A stretch of 64,000 nt of DNA from Linyphia triangularis (lineage: Eukaryota; Arthropoda; Arachnida; Araneae; Linyphiidae): NCBI GenBank assembly GCA_963978545.1, contig OZ021732.1, positions 28,736,123-28,800,122 on the forward strand. Direction: 5' to 3'. Positions 25,501 through 39,300 of the stretch are shown here, piece by piece (position 1 is the first letter of the stretch; every line of letters starts with the position of its first letter). Made by a program: the position numbers and the translations under genes. Under the pieces are notes generated by a model. The model was not told the DNA's origin. It saw only the letters and a program-made list of their open reading frames with translations, and ran no database searches.

Positions 25501-28500
25501 GTATCGCAAAAGTAAACAAGCAATGAGATCCTTTCAGAACCACTCACAAAATCAAACTGACAAAAAATTCTGTTTCCCGCTGGTAATAATATCCTCACGT
25601 GCCGAACGATCAGAAAGCGCAGTATAATCACGAAACATCTTGATTAACTCACATGTGGCCAACTTTTTTTTAAGCCTGTATTGTCGCTTTTAACAAATCA
25701 ATTAAAAAATAGAATTTAAAAAGAACATTTACAATTATATTTAAAAAAAAACTGGGTAACAATACTTTAGACACTAATTTTCACCACAGTTACCCCCCCC
25801 CCCCCCACAAAAAAAAAAAAAAAAAAAAAAAAAACATTTTATCTGTACTCATGACAGTCTTAAGTAGAGGGTAGCGCAATTTCCAGCACATTAATATTTA
25901 ATAGTTTAGCTTAGATCATCAATCTCTAATCAAGTAAATTCAACAGAAGTTGAAATTTGGATTAGAAGATAAATAATTTTATAAATGTGACATACATTGT
26001 CACTGTTTCTACATTCATGAATATACAAAGGACAAACAAGTCTTATAGTTCAAATATATTAAAACAAAAGTGACATAACTATGCCAGAAATGGACAAGAT
26101 AGGAGATAAGAAAAATATTTTGTGTGCCCTTTATGCATTTTGTCCTATTACCTAATACGCAATATGGAAATGTCTAAACAAGTTTTGAATTATGAATTTG
26201 CCTACGTGTGGGGAATATTCTTTGTTTTCTACGTGTTCTTGTCTCAGCTGTTATATAGCTTAATATATATTTAAAGTGATATATTTTCATTTTTAGTTTA
26301 ATAAAATATATTAAAAAATACATATAAGTATATTTATACACAACTCACAAATAAGTTATTTTATAAATTAGTGTATATTTTTAATTTGGTATGTAATTTT
26401 GTTTTTAATATCAGGAAGTAATGTTCAACCGGAAATTATGTATTAAGTCTTATGGGGCATGACAAGAATAGCAATCCCTCTTAAAGGCAAATTTCATTAA
26501 CCTTTTTGAGCTATTCAATATGCATTGGGTATTTTAAACAAATCCCTATGTTTATGGCGAGACGTATCTTGTTATATTCATGCATTTTCCCATATTATCT
26601 AATATGTAGTATGAAAATGTCACAAGCGGTTTCGAATTATGGATTTTCCTACGTGTGAGGAATACCCATTTCCCAACTTCTTTGTTGTCTCTGTAGGGGG
26701 CAAGGTGTCGTGAAATATTACCAGCAATTTATTATATAATTTTAGACGTATAAATTGTTAAAGGATGGCCATACGACTGCTATCCGACAGAACATAGTCT
26801 GTATAAAAAGTTGATACACATTTCCGATATCTTCCTTTACTAAAGGATAACTGTTGTTTAGGTTGGAGTAAAAACTTTAGTAAATAAGATACTCTTTATA
26901 AAAAATTGATTGCGCTTGAATTTCAATGAGTATATGACAGAAAAAATAACTGTTATACAATTTACGAAAAAAAAACTAGGGGTGTGATCATACAACTTTC
27001 AATTACATTTAATATTGGACACTGCATTTAAATTTGATATAAATTTGTAATTTTTCTTATTCTCATAAATTTTTTTAAAAATTCCGATTATAGGTGTATT
27101 TGACAATAATAATTACATATGCAAAAAAAAAACACCAGCAAAATACAAAATGACGATATGGTTTTCATTAAAGATAACATTACCCTTTCTTGTAAATGAA
27201 GCAGAGGAAAAACAGTCGTTGATGGGAGATGCTCAAGAGAAGAGTACTATGTTAAAAGCATTCGGGTGGGGGTTTTTTACCGTTTTATTACTTCTTCGAA
27301 ATTTTGTAAGTAGAGATGCTTACATCACCTTAAAAGGCATTATCACAATGATTTCTATCAAAATCGTTAGAGCCGTTTTTTAGCAATTGCTGAAAAACAT
27401 TTTTTTTTTTTTTAATTGCAGTTATTCAATTAGTTATTGAATGCGTAATTTTGACGAAAACTTTAATGACAGGTACCACCACTAACCACTACACAAAATG
27501 TGAATATCGTAAGTTAATCCCTTCTAACAACAAGCATATATTTAAGAAGAAAACACATGTGTTACACGCAACCATAACATTTCTCCTTTTACCACTTTGC
27601 ACTTTAAAATCATAACAAAAACATTCATAAACCCTTTTGTAAATCAAAAAAAAAAAATGTCAAAAAACACTCCAAGTTGACTGTACACAATCACGGCTTG
27701 ATTTCCACACAAACCAGCAAAGCCCAGGCTTGGGGCCCGAAATTTTGAGGCCCCAAAATTTTCCAAGTTGTAGTTAAATCGAACCCTGTTTAATTACGTA
27801 TTGAATTTAAATAAGCTATAACTTAAGCAGCAGCAGTTAAATAATTAAATCTCGAAAAAAAACATGAGCTAACTATTCAAGTGAATTACATTATGGTGAA
27901 TTTTTTTTATAGAGCCCCGAAAAATGAAGTGTTATGGACCCCAAGCGACGAAAGTCAGACCTTGTACACAATCAAACTCCAAAATGACTTAACGCAAGCT
28001 ATGTAGTAAAATAACTTACAATGGTGGGTTTGCTACATATAACCGCAACCCTCATTTTGATTACAAACTACATGAATGCATTCATTCTTGGATTTCTCGT
28101 TGGGGCTGCTATTGTCGCGTTGTTGAAAAAAAGATACCCCACCTGAAACGAATGAAAGATGGGGGGGGGGGGAGAAGATTTTGATAAAAGACGACCATCC
28201 TAATTAAGATGCTTCGGAATGATGGCATGATGAGTCCCGGGTCAAAGTGACTCCACCAAGGGGTGTATCTGGAGCATCATCACTGGGGTATGATGACAGC
28301 TACACTGATGCTGGCGGATAAGGCGCCTGTCATGTTACTCAGACTGAACACAGATCATCGGATGAGATAGATGTAGCACCTGGTAGGGGTTATTAAAGAT
28401 TTTGGTAGAGGGTTCTCTGGCGAATTAAGTTTTGCTCAATGTTTAGGAAGCGATTAACGGTGGATAAACGTTCATTTTTTTAATTTAACTGATTGACTGT

Positions 28501-30337
28501 GAGAAACATTAGAATCTTGTATGACTTATAATTTTTTATTGGTTATGTACGCGGCTACTTTTCTTTTATAAAAGTTATGTGTGTGTGTAAAAATAGTTCA
28601 AATTATATGCTGTATATTGTTTCACTAGCAAAAGTACGGACGGTAATCGAATAAAATCTCAATGGATTTAATTTTCTTATATTCAGATACTTTTTAAATA
28701 TCTTAATTGATTAGTTAATTGATCCTTTCGGTACAACAGTAATCATTAACATGTTTAAATTGTATTTTTTATAGTCAACCATGAAAAGTATATCCTTCAT
28801 ATATCGAAGCAAGTTCATGGACAAACGCCCGTTCATGGGGAATAGTTTTCAGCCATTCCCTCTCACATTCAGTTTTTCTCTCTCACATCTCTGTAGAAAA
28901 ATGATCGCAAAACATGATCTCATAACCCCGAGCCTCTTTTAGCACTCTGCAATCTTTGTTTTCAAAGTAAGATGACTCCGTGACGTTTGCAGCAGCAGTC
29001 TATTATCAATGTATTGTCTGGTGGAAACATTTCTGATTTACTCCCATTTAAATATCAATAAGAAGGTGAAGGGGATTCCTCTTTAACTTATTGTATTAGA
29101 AACTATCTTGCTCGCACGAAGTTTGGGCGCAATAGAAGAAGGCATGTTTACCAACAAAACTACTGAGGGGGTTTGAAACCGTATCTGAGGCATTCTGGAT
29201 GGCCAAAAAAAAAAAAAAACTGGCTTGGGAAGCATAGGTGTCAATGGGAACCTGCGACTGTATTGCAATTAAACGTTCAACCATCAAGTTTCCATTAACT
29301 ATATAAGTTAAATAGGCATTCTAAATATATTTTACACAGTCTGAAATATATTTTAACTTAGTTAAAATTGTAGTTTTTATTTAACAACGGCTCCTAATGA
29401 TCAAATTTCGAGAAAATCGCAGAGAAAGCTTATTTCGGCGTAGATTTGGTCGGCATTGTATCGCAAAACTGGTTTTATGATGTCAAGTGCCCCTCATGTA
29501 AAACCCAAGTGTGGCTCTTGCGCAAGAAAATATCAAATACGACAAACTAACCATCACTAGTTTCCCTCGCTAAGATGCTATAGAAAATTCATTCAATAGG
29601 AGTCTAATATAATGTGAAAGAATATTTAACCTGTTTCTTATTATATTTCTAAAACGTCATTTTACACAGCATATTATGAAACTTTCATTGAACCATCAGT
29701 GCGATTCAACTCACCCTCCTTCCCGCCTCGTTGTTGTGCAGGTTCATCAGCTTCCTTCCCTGCTCCCTCGACCCCCTCGGGTGGTTCGCCTCCCTCTCCC
29801 TCACGTCCACAAATCCCTCCGTGAACCGGTATCCATACTCGATGTTGTCTCCGCATCCGCCCCAGATCCAGTCGCGGTGCAGATTCTTGGGGCGCATAGC
29901 ACGGCTGCATCCACAGTTGCCCAACTGCCCGTCCCGACAGCCCCGGGACACGGTGTGGACCACTCCCGCAGCAGCCACACTGTGAGCGAACGCCGCCTCC
30001 CTGCTGCCTGCAATAGAGAACATTTAGAATGTGAATGAAAAGTATGGAGTTCAGTACATAATCTTGGGGAAGAAGTGTTTGACCAATGAAAACAATACAC
30101 TGATTAAAAAGAGAAACTACTTAGCAGAAAAAAATCTTCCTCGATCAAGACAAATTTTTTTGCTCTGTTAAAAGTGATTCATGCTCTTTCCGCCCCAGAG
30201 ATCTATTCAATTTTTTTCAAAACACAAAGCCTCTCAAAAATATGCACTATATCCAAGAACAACTGTAGAAAAAAAGATTAACAACGTTTGCTTTAAACGA
30301 AATTTTATTATTGGCGTGCTAAAATTCTAAATTTTCT

Positions 30338-30375
<38 letters not shown>

Positions 30376-33300
30376 AAGAGTACCTTTGTTGGAAAAAAAA
30401 ACTATCGTTATTGCAATTTTATTTTTGAAATGGATTAAATTAGTTACTAAATGCATTCCTGCGTTTATATAAGAAAAGAATTTACGTTCTGATGTAGTAT
30501 TTCAGCCATCTCTATGTGGAAAAGAAAATTTCATTAGATCCATGACGCATAAAATAAAGATCACTTTTGAAAAAATATTCATGTTCATCGAAAATGATAT
30601 ATTTTTATCAAGATTGCATTATCCAAAAAAAGCATATTTTTTCATTGACATACCAGACATATATTAACATTTTATTTAATAAATTACAAATAATTAGAAC
30701 ATAAAAAGGACACATAGTTCCATAAAAAATTGATGTGCAATCATATTTTTGTTTAAAAAAAAGTATTCATCAACGAACTTAATCGTACTTAAGTGACAAC
30801 CATCATAGCATCTAATACTATTAAATCTTAGTAACTGATCGTTGGTGTTTCCCATTCGAGACAACAATGCGTTATTTTATAAAGATATTTTTAAAGAAAA
30901 TTCTTGCTGGTATTTTCTAGATATGTAAGGGTTTAATTCAATATTGAAGTTTATATTCATTTGCACATTTGAAGGGGCGAATACGAATAGACCACATTCT
31001 ATTTTCTTAAAGCCTAAAATGCAGTTTAACAAGCTTTACCTCAATACATAATGAATTAGGGAAATCCTTTTACATAATTTTCAAAAGAAAGAAAAACCAA
31101 ACGGAGTCACTATATCGATGCATAGGAAACTCTTGGGTATTTTCTGAAAAATGAATATTTTCGTAAAACATTTTAAGCTAACGTACTTCACTTAAATATA
31201 TTTAAAAAAAAAGTTACTTTAAACATTGTTGCATAGCATTTTAGATATTGTTAGTGGAAGTGCAGCATAAGTGAAAGAAATAATACAATATTTGTTAAAA
31301 TCTCATAATATTGTCGACTATATATATGATGTTGCAATCAAATCATTATTACCAAAAAATATGTTACTCCAACTAAAATCTTATTGAGACATACATATGC
31401 AAGATTTACAACTACAATTTTTTATTTCAACTACTATATCTTACTTCAATATAATTATCGAGAAACTTCAAGCTTAATGATAAAAAACATATTTCTAGTG
31501 AGAAGAAAGATCTTAAATTTTCCAAGATGTATTGACTGACCACTAAAAATACTATCAAAAGGCCAAACATAAGGAATGTTTTAGTTTCACATTGACACCT
31601 GTAGCCCCAAATCAACTCAATATCATAAAAAACACACCCTTTCATATTTTAATACTGCCTAATACACAACAAAGCATCACCAGAAAACTCAATACACATC
31701 ATAAGTTACAACGGGCGCGTCTGGCGATCGCACCCATACCTGTTAATCAAAACTCTCAAGCCCCTCCATCAGCCCGCATCATTTCGTCATTACCATTATG
31801 CTCCCTCCTAAAAGAGAGACCATTTCATCTCCATAGTGCTCCCCCTCCTCTCCATAGTCAGGACATCCCCTCTTAACAATCTTTTCTCGCTTTGTGCCTG
31901 AAATTTGACATGGCGCAAAATGGAATACATATTCCAAAATAAAACGACTGTAAAAAAAAAAAAAATGCTGGATATCACGCGTGGGATCTACATAGGGAGG
32001 GGGTGTAGGGCTGTAATTTTGTCGCCAGGGGCCATACGTCAGGGCTGTCTTCGCCGCCCCATTAGAGAGCCCTAATGACCTCTAATGATCTCTTTCTGCA
32101 GGGCCCACCGGGAAGGTGATAAATGATGATTTCCACAATCTTGTTCTTTCTCTGCCACTTCACACCCGCTTAACCTTTTGCATTGCTCTCTTCTGCTCCC
32201 CTCCGCTCACAAAGGGACCTCTAATTAGGTACAGGATGGAAAATCAACTATTTTCTTTCCACGAGGAAGAAATCGGAGAAAAGGAAGTTTGTCTTGAGAG
32301 TGGAGGAAAAAGACCAGACAAACCGAAAAGGTTTTATGTTTTGGTGGTACATCCTGTACCAAAACAATTGCTGACGGTTTCATACCGATTTATTCCTGTA
32401 AAAATAAACATTGGTTAATAATTGTATGGGTCTTCTTTATTGAAAAGCCCTCATGTGTCAAAAATGGTTTATTTTTAAATTTGTCCAATAAGTAGTACTT
32501 ATTACTTATTAGGCAAATTTAAAAATAGACTATTTTTAAATTTGTCCAATAAGTAGTACTTATTACTTATTAGGCAAATTTAAAAATAGACTATTTTTGA
32601 CATATGAGTGCTTTTCAATAAAGAAGACCTATACAATTATTAACCAATTTTTGTTTTTACTTGCCAACTAAGAAAATATAATTTGTGTTAATTTGCAAAC
32701 TAAGAAAATATAATTTGTGTTAATTTGCAAACTAAGAAAATATAATTTGTGTTAATTTGCAAACTAAGAAAATATAATTTGTGTTAATTTGAAAACTAAG
32801 AAAACATAATTTATAAAGGAAAATAAAAAATTTTAGTCTGAAAATTCTTTATATAAAAGCCAAATACCTTACTCGTAACTAATTCTCCTACTTCCCATAC
32901 AGCCACAACTCAAAAATTTCGTACACATATGTCAACAATAACAAATATAGAAAAAGAAAGCGACTCCAATCTCAACTAACTTTAAGAGGTTGAAAAATGT
33001 TAAACGCCCATACGAGGAATATTCAAATGCCCCACTTCAAATGTATAGTCACAACTTTGAAATTTGGCATGGATGTCCACAAGATTAATCATAGAAAAGT
33101 AAGCTATTCTGATTTTGATAAACTTACATGGGTCGAATCCAGGTCAAATGTTCAAAATGAGCAATATCCCAATGTCCTATTTTCCTTTCGAGTCAACTCA
33201 CTGAAAATTGGCTTACATGTTTGTTTAGGCCGACCAAACGGTATAGTGGTTAGAATACTAGCTTCTAGACCGCGAGGTTGCGGGTTCGAGTCCCGTATAA

Positions 33301-36300
33301 GGCATGGGTGTTTGTAAATGTATGTTGGCTTGTCAAATAACGAATGTTTCGGCGCATTATAGCCCTCGTGTTGCTGACGGCGTCAGATTATCTGAAAACA
33401 ACCAACTACATGTTTGTTTAAGCTTTGTGAATTGATACTTTTTTGAAGAAATGTCGACGTTATTACTGTTATATATTGAAATAATAAATTCCAACATTGA
33501 TTCGTCATATATTTCATCTCCCCCCCCCCCCCCACACACACACATGCACATTTCCATTCATAAATTTAATAGGATTGGATGAAATATTGCTTTTTCGAAA
33601 GTTAACCTATTCGAAACGATAACAAAAAGGTTAAAATTTAAATGGATCGGATAAAATTTTGCTGCATCAAAAGTTGACTTCATTTGAAATGGTAGCAAAA
33701 ATGTTGAAACAGTTTCATACAGAGAAACATAAATGGCGATGCTTTTAAATAATAGATTAATTCTTAAGTTCAGTCAAGTAAAAACCGATCACATACCTGA
33801 CCCGGTCACTCCGAAATTTAGAAAACTTATTAATCATATCGGAGGCATGCGGGTTACTCTTTCCAACTCATTTATTTAGACTTGTTCTCAACGTCATTGC
33901 TACTTATCATTCTTTTTTTTTTTTTTATTCAAAATATTAATATTCATAAAGCTAAGCTGTGTATTAGGAAGAGTTTTCTGCTCATTAGAACTTATCAAAG
34001 TAGATTCTTTTTTTCTTTTCTTTTTTTTTTTTTTGTTTTTTTCTTGTGTAATGTTTTTACTAGTTGTTTTTCAAGTTACACTTTCCATACAACAACAACA
34101 AAAAAATTACAGGAAGACTATTTCGCAGATACTCCTACATAGTTTACGACGTTAGGGCCTCCATTCAGGGCACCATCCGCAATTAATTTTACGATACTAT
34201 GAGATCGTAAAACTAATTTACAGGTTTTCTTACTTTTCGGTTTGAGGGAACGTGCAATTTATCTGATGTCGTAACGCTTTTATGGTGATTACACCGCTTC
34301 CTTTAGGGTAAGTTTTGTTGAGTAGCCAGGAGCACTGTTATATCACATTCCACACATGATGGTTTAAATACACAAATTGTAAAAAAAACGTCTTTCTCGT
34401 AGGTTCATTCGTCTAATTATAGAAAACTTTGAAACTTGTATTTAACATTTACCCTTTGTAAAGTAAAATAAGCTACTTATATAAGCAATTACCTGAATGC
34501 CAGACTTGAAATTCCACCACGCGTATTAACAATTGCAAACATAAGTAACTTATAGGTTTATTATTATATTTACATCTTTTTAGTGTTTTGAATACATGAT
34601 AGAAGTTTCAAAGAAATCTGTTTAGCCGTTTTAGAGTGCTTATTTACAAAGGAAAAACCAGCAAATTTATATATTTATGCAATGATGATTTGACAAGAAT
34701 CAAGGGATTTAATATTGACAGTTAATTTTATAAGGCATTTGCCTCCTAATTTAAGTGTATTTGTTTGTTTTTTATTTTCTTACTCAAAGCCTACATTGCA
34801 CCTTTACATTGTGTTATTAGCAGCCATCTACAATTGTGCCTCTTAATTTTAAACTTAGTCCGACGACGGGCGAAGCATCATGAGAAGACAGCAAGACGTC
34901 GATAGATTTAATGTACAGCACTCACCATAATTCACACGCCAAGCTCTGACTCGATCTCAGCCACTGGGTGTTCTAGTTAAAAATGGGAAACGTAAATTTG
35001 TATCAATATCTTTTAATTTTGCACCCTAAAACAGATGTAACGAAGCTACCATTAAGAAGGACTATTAAATATTGTACAAAATCTAATTTAACCAATTCAT
35101 AAAATTAACAGTATTAGCTTCGAAATAAAGGACCATTCGTGAAAATGCAACTTTTCCAAACTCAAGCTATGAATGATCCAATGGCCATGACGACATCATT
35201 ACACACGAGGTTTCAAACGGGGAACGCATTCAACAAATTTCATTTTCAAATGTGTATTAGCATGAAGATTGAAGACTTCCTCAAAATAAAACTATTAAGA
35301 ATGTCCTACATACCTATATTGAGTACAGGACCAAACACACTGGAATCATCGACAGTGGAGCAGTTCCACCGCCTGTTTTTGAACTGCCATTGACACTCGT
35401 GTATCCCGATTCGGGCCCCTCTCGCCACGTGAGCCATGTGGTCCTGGTACAGGTAGCACAGCTTTGTTTGTCCCCTGGACAGTCCGCTGAGTCGGCTGCA
35501 AAGAGGCTGGGCACCCAACAGGTAGGCTTGGGGATTCCTCAAGACGTCGATTCCTTGAAGACCCAGATTCCTAAAGAATAAGAACGAAATCATTGATGTG
35601 AAATTTTATTGAGACTGCATTTTAAAATATGACAACGTTCTAGCAACGTACTTTAAAATTGTATGGTATATCAGAAAATAAAGTTAACAGTTTTAATTTA
35701 AATTATCGATACAAAACCGGATAAAATCTATTAAAATTATATAAATAATAATTTATAATTAAATTATTAAAAAAATTAACTATAATTATAATTTAATTAA
35801 TTATAATATATTAACTATAAAAATGAACTATAATTATTTTATAATTAAATTATAAAAATCTATAATTTATATTAGAGATGCAAAACTCTGCAACATTTCA
35901 ATGGACAAAACCACACACATTTTGTAAAAGGGAATTTTAAGTTCAGAGTACATTAAGTTTATTTCTAAATATGTTTATTAGTTAGGGTGTATAAAACTTT
36001 CTTAAAATTGTAACTATTTCAATATAAATCTTTATTAAATGCTGCTTGTTAAAAAAAAAAAATTGGGAGACGGTTAACGGAAAAAATTAGAACTTGGTTA
36101 AACATAATGACATAACGTTCCAGATGATAGTGTTTTTTACAATACCATTAATTTAAATACAATTTAAGTTTAAAAAATGTTTAAACATTTTAAAAGCAAG
36201 TTTTCGTTTTGAATAAATGCTTTGTTCTCTGTTCACATTATTGTTCTCTGTTCACATTATCTGTTCATTATGTTCCAGTCACATTGTACATAAAATGATT

Positions 36301-39300
36301 AACTACCAACAAAGATTCAAATTTAATAGCAATGAGAGCATTCTAAAAGACGTTTTCAAATGCTAAGTGTAAGGAATAAATTATTTGATAAAGGTGGCAA
36401 ATATACAAAGACTTTTTGTCTATTCATACTTTGGAAACTTAATAAATAATTATAATAAATATAGACATTTATTTAATTTCCATTCATTAATTTTCCTTCT
36501 AAATTAATCTCACGTCTTAAATCATAAGCCAATCTTGTTCCATTTTCCGAAAAATTGTATTGATATCCTTCATAAACATTATTTTAACATTCAATTGTAC
36601 TTATTACATCCCAAATTTAAAATGCAATACAACAATATGACAGGTAAAAACAAAGAACCCAAACAAAGCCCTTCTTCGAAATCTGTCACCAACATAAAAG
36701 TTAAATGTTCCCACTTTTTCGCCAGCAAAAAAGCAACCTTTCATTCCACAAATGTGAATCAAGTTGGAACTTCGTCCAAACAGCCACTGAGGAAGGCCCC
36801 TTGACTTGTAATTGTGTCTGGCGGTTTATTAATAGAACCTTGGTTACACCCTCATCAGTACATAACAGAAAGAGAGAAAAAAAAAGATATTGCTGTCGGA
36901 AAGAAAAGGTTATCCCTAAAATAGAGGGGAGGAGGTTGTCGATCGCGGCAGCCAGCTGGGGACCCAGTGAGCCCATGTGTGCCAGATCACTTCGTTATGG
37001 CTTTCTGAGGCGTGGTATGCTAAGATAAAGATGGATTAGATTGGGGAATATTGTGGTTATTATAGCTGAATGTTCATCAAAAAAGTGATGGATTGTAGTT
37101 GAGGTATAATATAAAATGAGTCGTTTAATGTTATATTTTGATTCTAGTGTTGTCCAGAATGAACATAAGGTTTCATTTCACTAACTGCATCCTCAACTAT
37201 ATTTTTTTTAAATGATTTAGTGTGTTTATAAATATATAACAAAAAGCACATATTATATATTTTAGTTTAAAGCATTTTTTTATAGCAATTTCTTTTCTCC
37301 TAAAAAATGAACATGTGTATATATTCAATTCACTTTTATAACTAAATTGTCTCATGTGAGAAAGTAGTCTTTCATTTCATGTATGCGTTTTACAGATTCT
37401 TAATTTTTTTTTTTTTTTTTTTTTATTTTTTTTATGTTAGAAACTTGCAAACAAAATTAAATTACAAATATAAAAAGCATGAAATAAGAATTGGACATCA
37501 TTAATTTCTATCAGTACATTTTAGTGTTATGACCATGCTGGGTCGATCCCATGATCTTCCGGTTATGAAGCCAACGGCCTAGCAACCGTGCCACCAAAAT
37601 TCTATGTGAAATCTCTCTCTTACTGTAAAAATTAGTCGCCACTATTGTATTATTCACATAGTTTCCGGATTTCCCACGAATCGATACGCTAAAGCAATGA
37701 TCTTTCCTTTGAAATACCAGATAGAAAGTATTATTTCCTTAAAATTAGAACGATTTCAAAAGCGTAAATGTTATTGCAACGATGTTGTGACATAGAAAAG
37801 CCATCTCATTGCAGAGTCGCCATGACAAATCCACTATAACCAACTAATAATGTTCTTAGAGAGAGCCCAAGTAACAATTTTTATAGAAATAAAAAGTCGA
37901 AGTTAATGTTTTCTCCGAACCATTCGTATCTAAATTTTTAAAGGGTTTATTAATTGAAAGAATTAATCTGATTTGTCTTTAATTTTCTCAAAGAGAGATC
38001 ATGGAAAAAAAGCAACTATCATTTTCTATTGCAGTAAACTTGTATGCGCACACATCCTTTCAAACGCATTAAAAAAAACTAAACCAAAACGTATCCAGTC
38101 ATCTTGTTAATTAATTGTCTGCAGCTTTCAGAGTTGGAGAACATTCCCAAAAGATAATGCGATATTTTAATGTCTTTCCATCTGCTCAAGTGTTGCCAAA
38201 ACTTCACGGTATGTTTGGTCGTGTGCCCAAGTACGATCGTCTGTCGTCACGCCATCACCTGATCTAGCAGCTGCAGTGAAAAAAATATATATATTTTGGC
38301 GAGCTCTTTTGGTTTGTTATGACTCTTTGTGTCAATGTAAATTTACATTGGATGTACTGAGAGTGTTTGTTTTTTTCCATTGAAGTGCAAATAACCAATT
38401 GGTAAATCAGTGTTTGGAAAATACTTAATACTGTTCCTTTTTTAATAAAATTATTCACAAGTATTTTCAATCATTTGAATTCATCACATTGTTGCCACAC
38501 AGATATCAACCATATAGGGCACAAACATAAAAATATGAATGTTAAATGTGCGCTGTAGTAGAAGTTATTTTAGAATCATTTTTTAACAATTTTACGTCAA
38601 TGAAGTAAGTATTAAAGAGTTTGGAATAAATTAAAAAAAAAAACTTCAACATTTATAGCGTTTCATAGTTATTCCCATTCCAAGATTCACTTGTTTTCGC
38701 ACGCCATAGATGGACTTTTTTTGTATCCCGGCTGTCCATTGATGACACACCGACGACCGACCAAATGAACTAACCAACTCATATTGCTGTTTTAACTTAT
38801 TAAATATTGCCATCCATCCATATGGTACCGTGACTAGGTACTCTATATGTAACTACCCAAGAAGTTTTAGCCTTCAGTCAAACTACCCAGTTGGTTTGAT
38901 CATCATATTAGATGCAGATACAGGGAAACAATCCAGGTTGATTGTGAACTATTAAATGTTATTTCTTTATTGGCGAATGGGAAAGTAAATTAGTTAATAT
39001 AAAAAGATGATATTTCCATTTTCTGTACAATTCAAAGATTTTATACTTTTCTTGCCATTCCTCCTACCACCCACTGCGGGTGTGTCCCGGATATGTCTCC
39101 CACCTCACGAAATAAAGACGAGAAACACCTTTTCCGTTCCGATAACGAAGAGGTGGAATATAAAATGGTCTATCTCTTCTAATCTGTAAGTTATCAACAC
39201 ACTTACAACCAATCATGTGAAAGATAACGTCTCCAAAAGTTCCACACAAAATATCTTCAAATATCAGATGAATTGGCGGGAGCATAACTTCATAGGCGGA

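Larger units (their letters stand above)
19573..29714 (-). other. Wnt5 intron 3 (10,142 bp)
   Basis: GT...AG intron between codons 221 and 222 (phase 0), donor GTGAGT, acceptor TTTCAG. It holds two R1 repeat copies (23961-24639 and 26974-27545), a Tigger/pogo-like end at 23779, a diverged direct repeat (26085/26560), homopolymer runs, and three less AT-rich stretches (20455-20880, 21680-22060, 28130-28410) discussed separately. No convincing gene was seen inside it. Confidence 0.9.
30008..35313 (-). other. Wnt5 intron 2 (5,306 bp)
   Basis: GT...AG intron splitting Gly124 (phase 1), donor GTATGT, acceptor ATTGCAG. It contains a fold-back element, a 32-bp tandem array, a full-length SINE with target duplications, and a homeodomain-site-rich island near 32.0-32.2 kb. 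No exon-like coding was found between 30.1 and 35.3 kb; the reading frame of the flanking exons joins directly. Confidence 0.9.

Noticed and set aside
27150..27383. A small protein gene
   Set aside because: Falls wholly within R1 copy 3, and the frame is not kept in the other R1 copies.
29676..30038. A 120-codon plus-strand gene
   Set aside because: It lies on the opposite strand of Wnt5 exon 3 and is open only because of that exon's composition.
32116..32418. A 100-codon plus-strand gene in intron 2
   Set aside because: No recognisable domain; its 3' end runs into a fold-back element and its 5' part overlaps a site-rich island.
32661..32812. A CRISPR array
   Set aside because: Units are contiguous with no unique spacers, and the host is an animal.
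33228..33302. A functional tRNA gene
   Set aside because: Box A and box B are good, but the acceptor-stem halves pair poorly, the body and AACC tail continue beyond, and target duplications show it is a SINE insertion; a second copy at 55333 confirms it.
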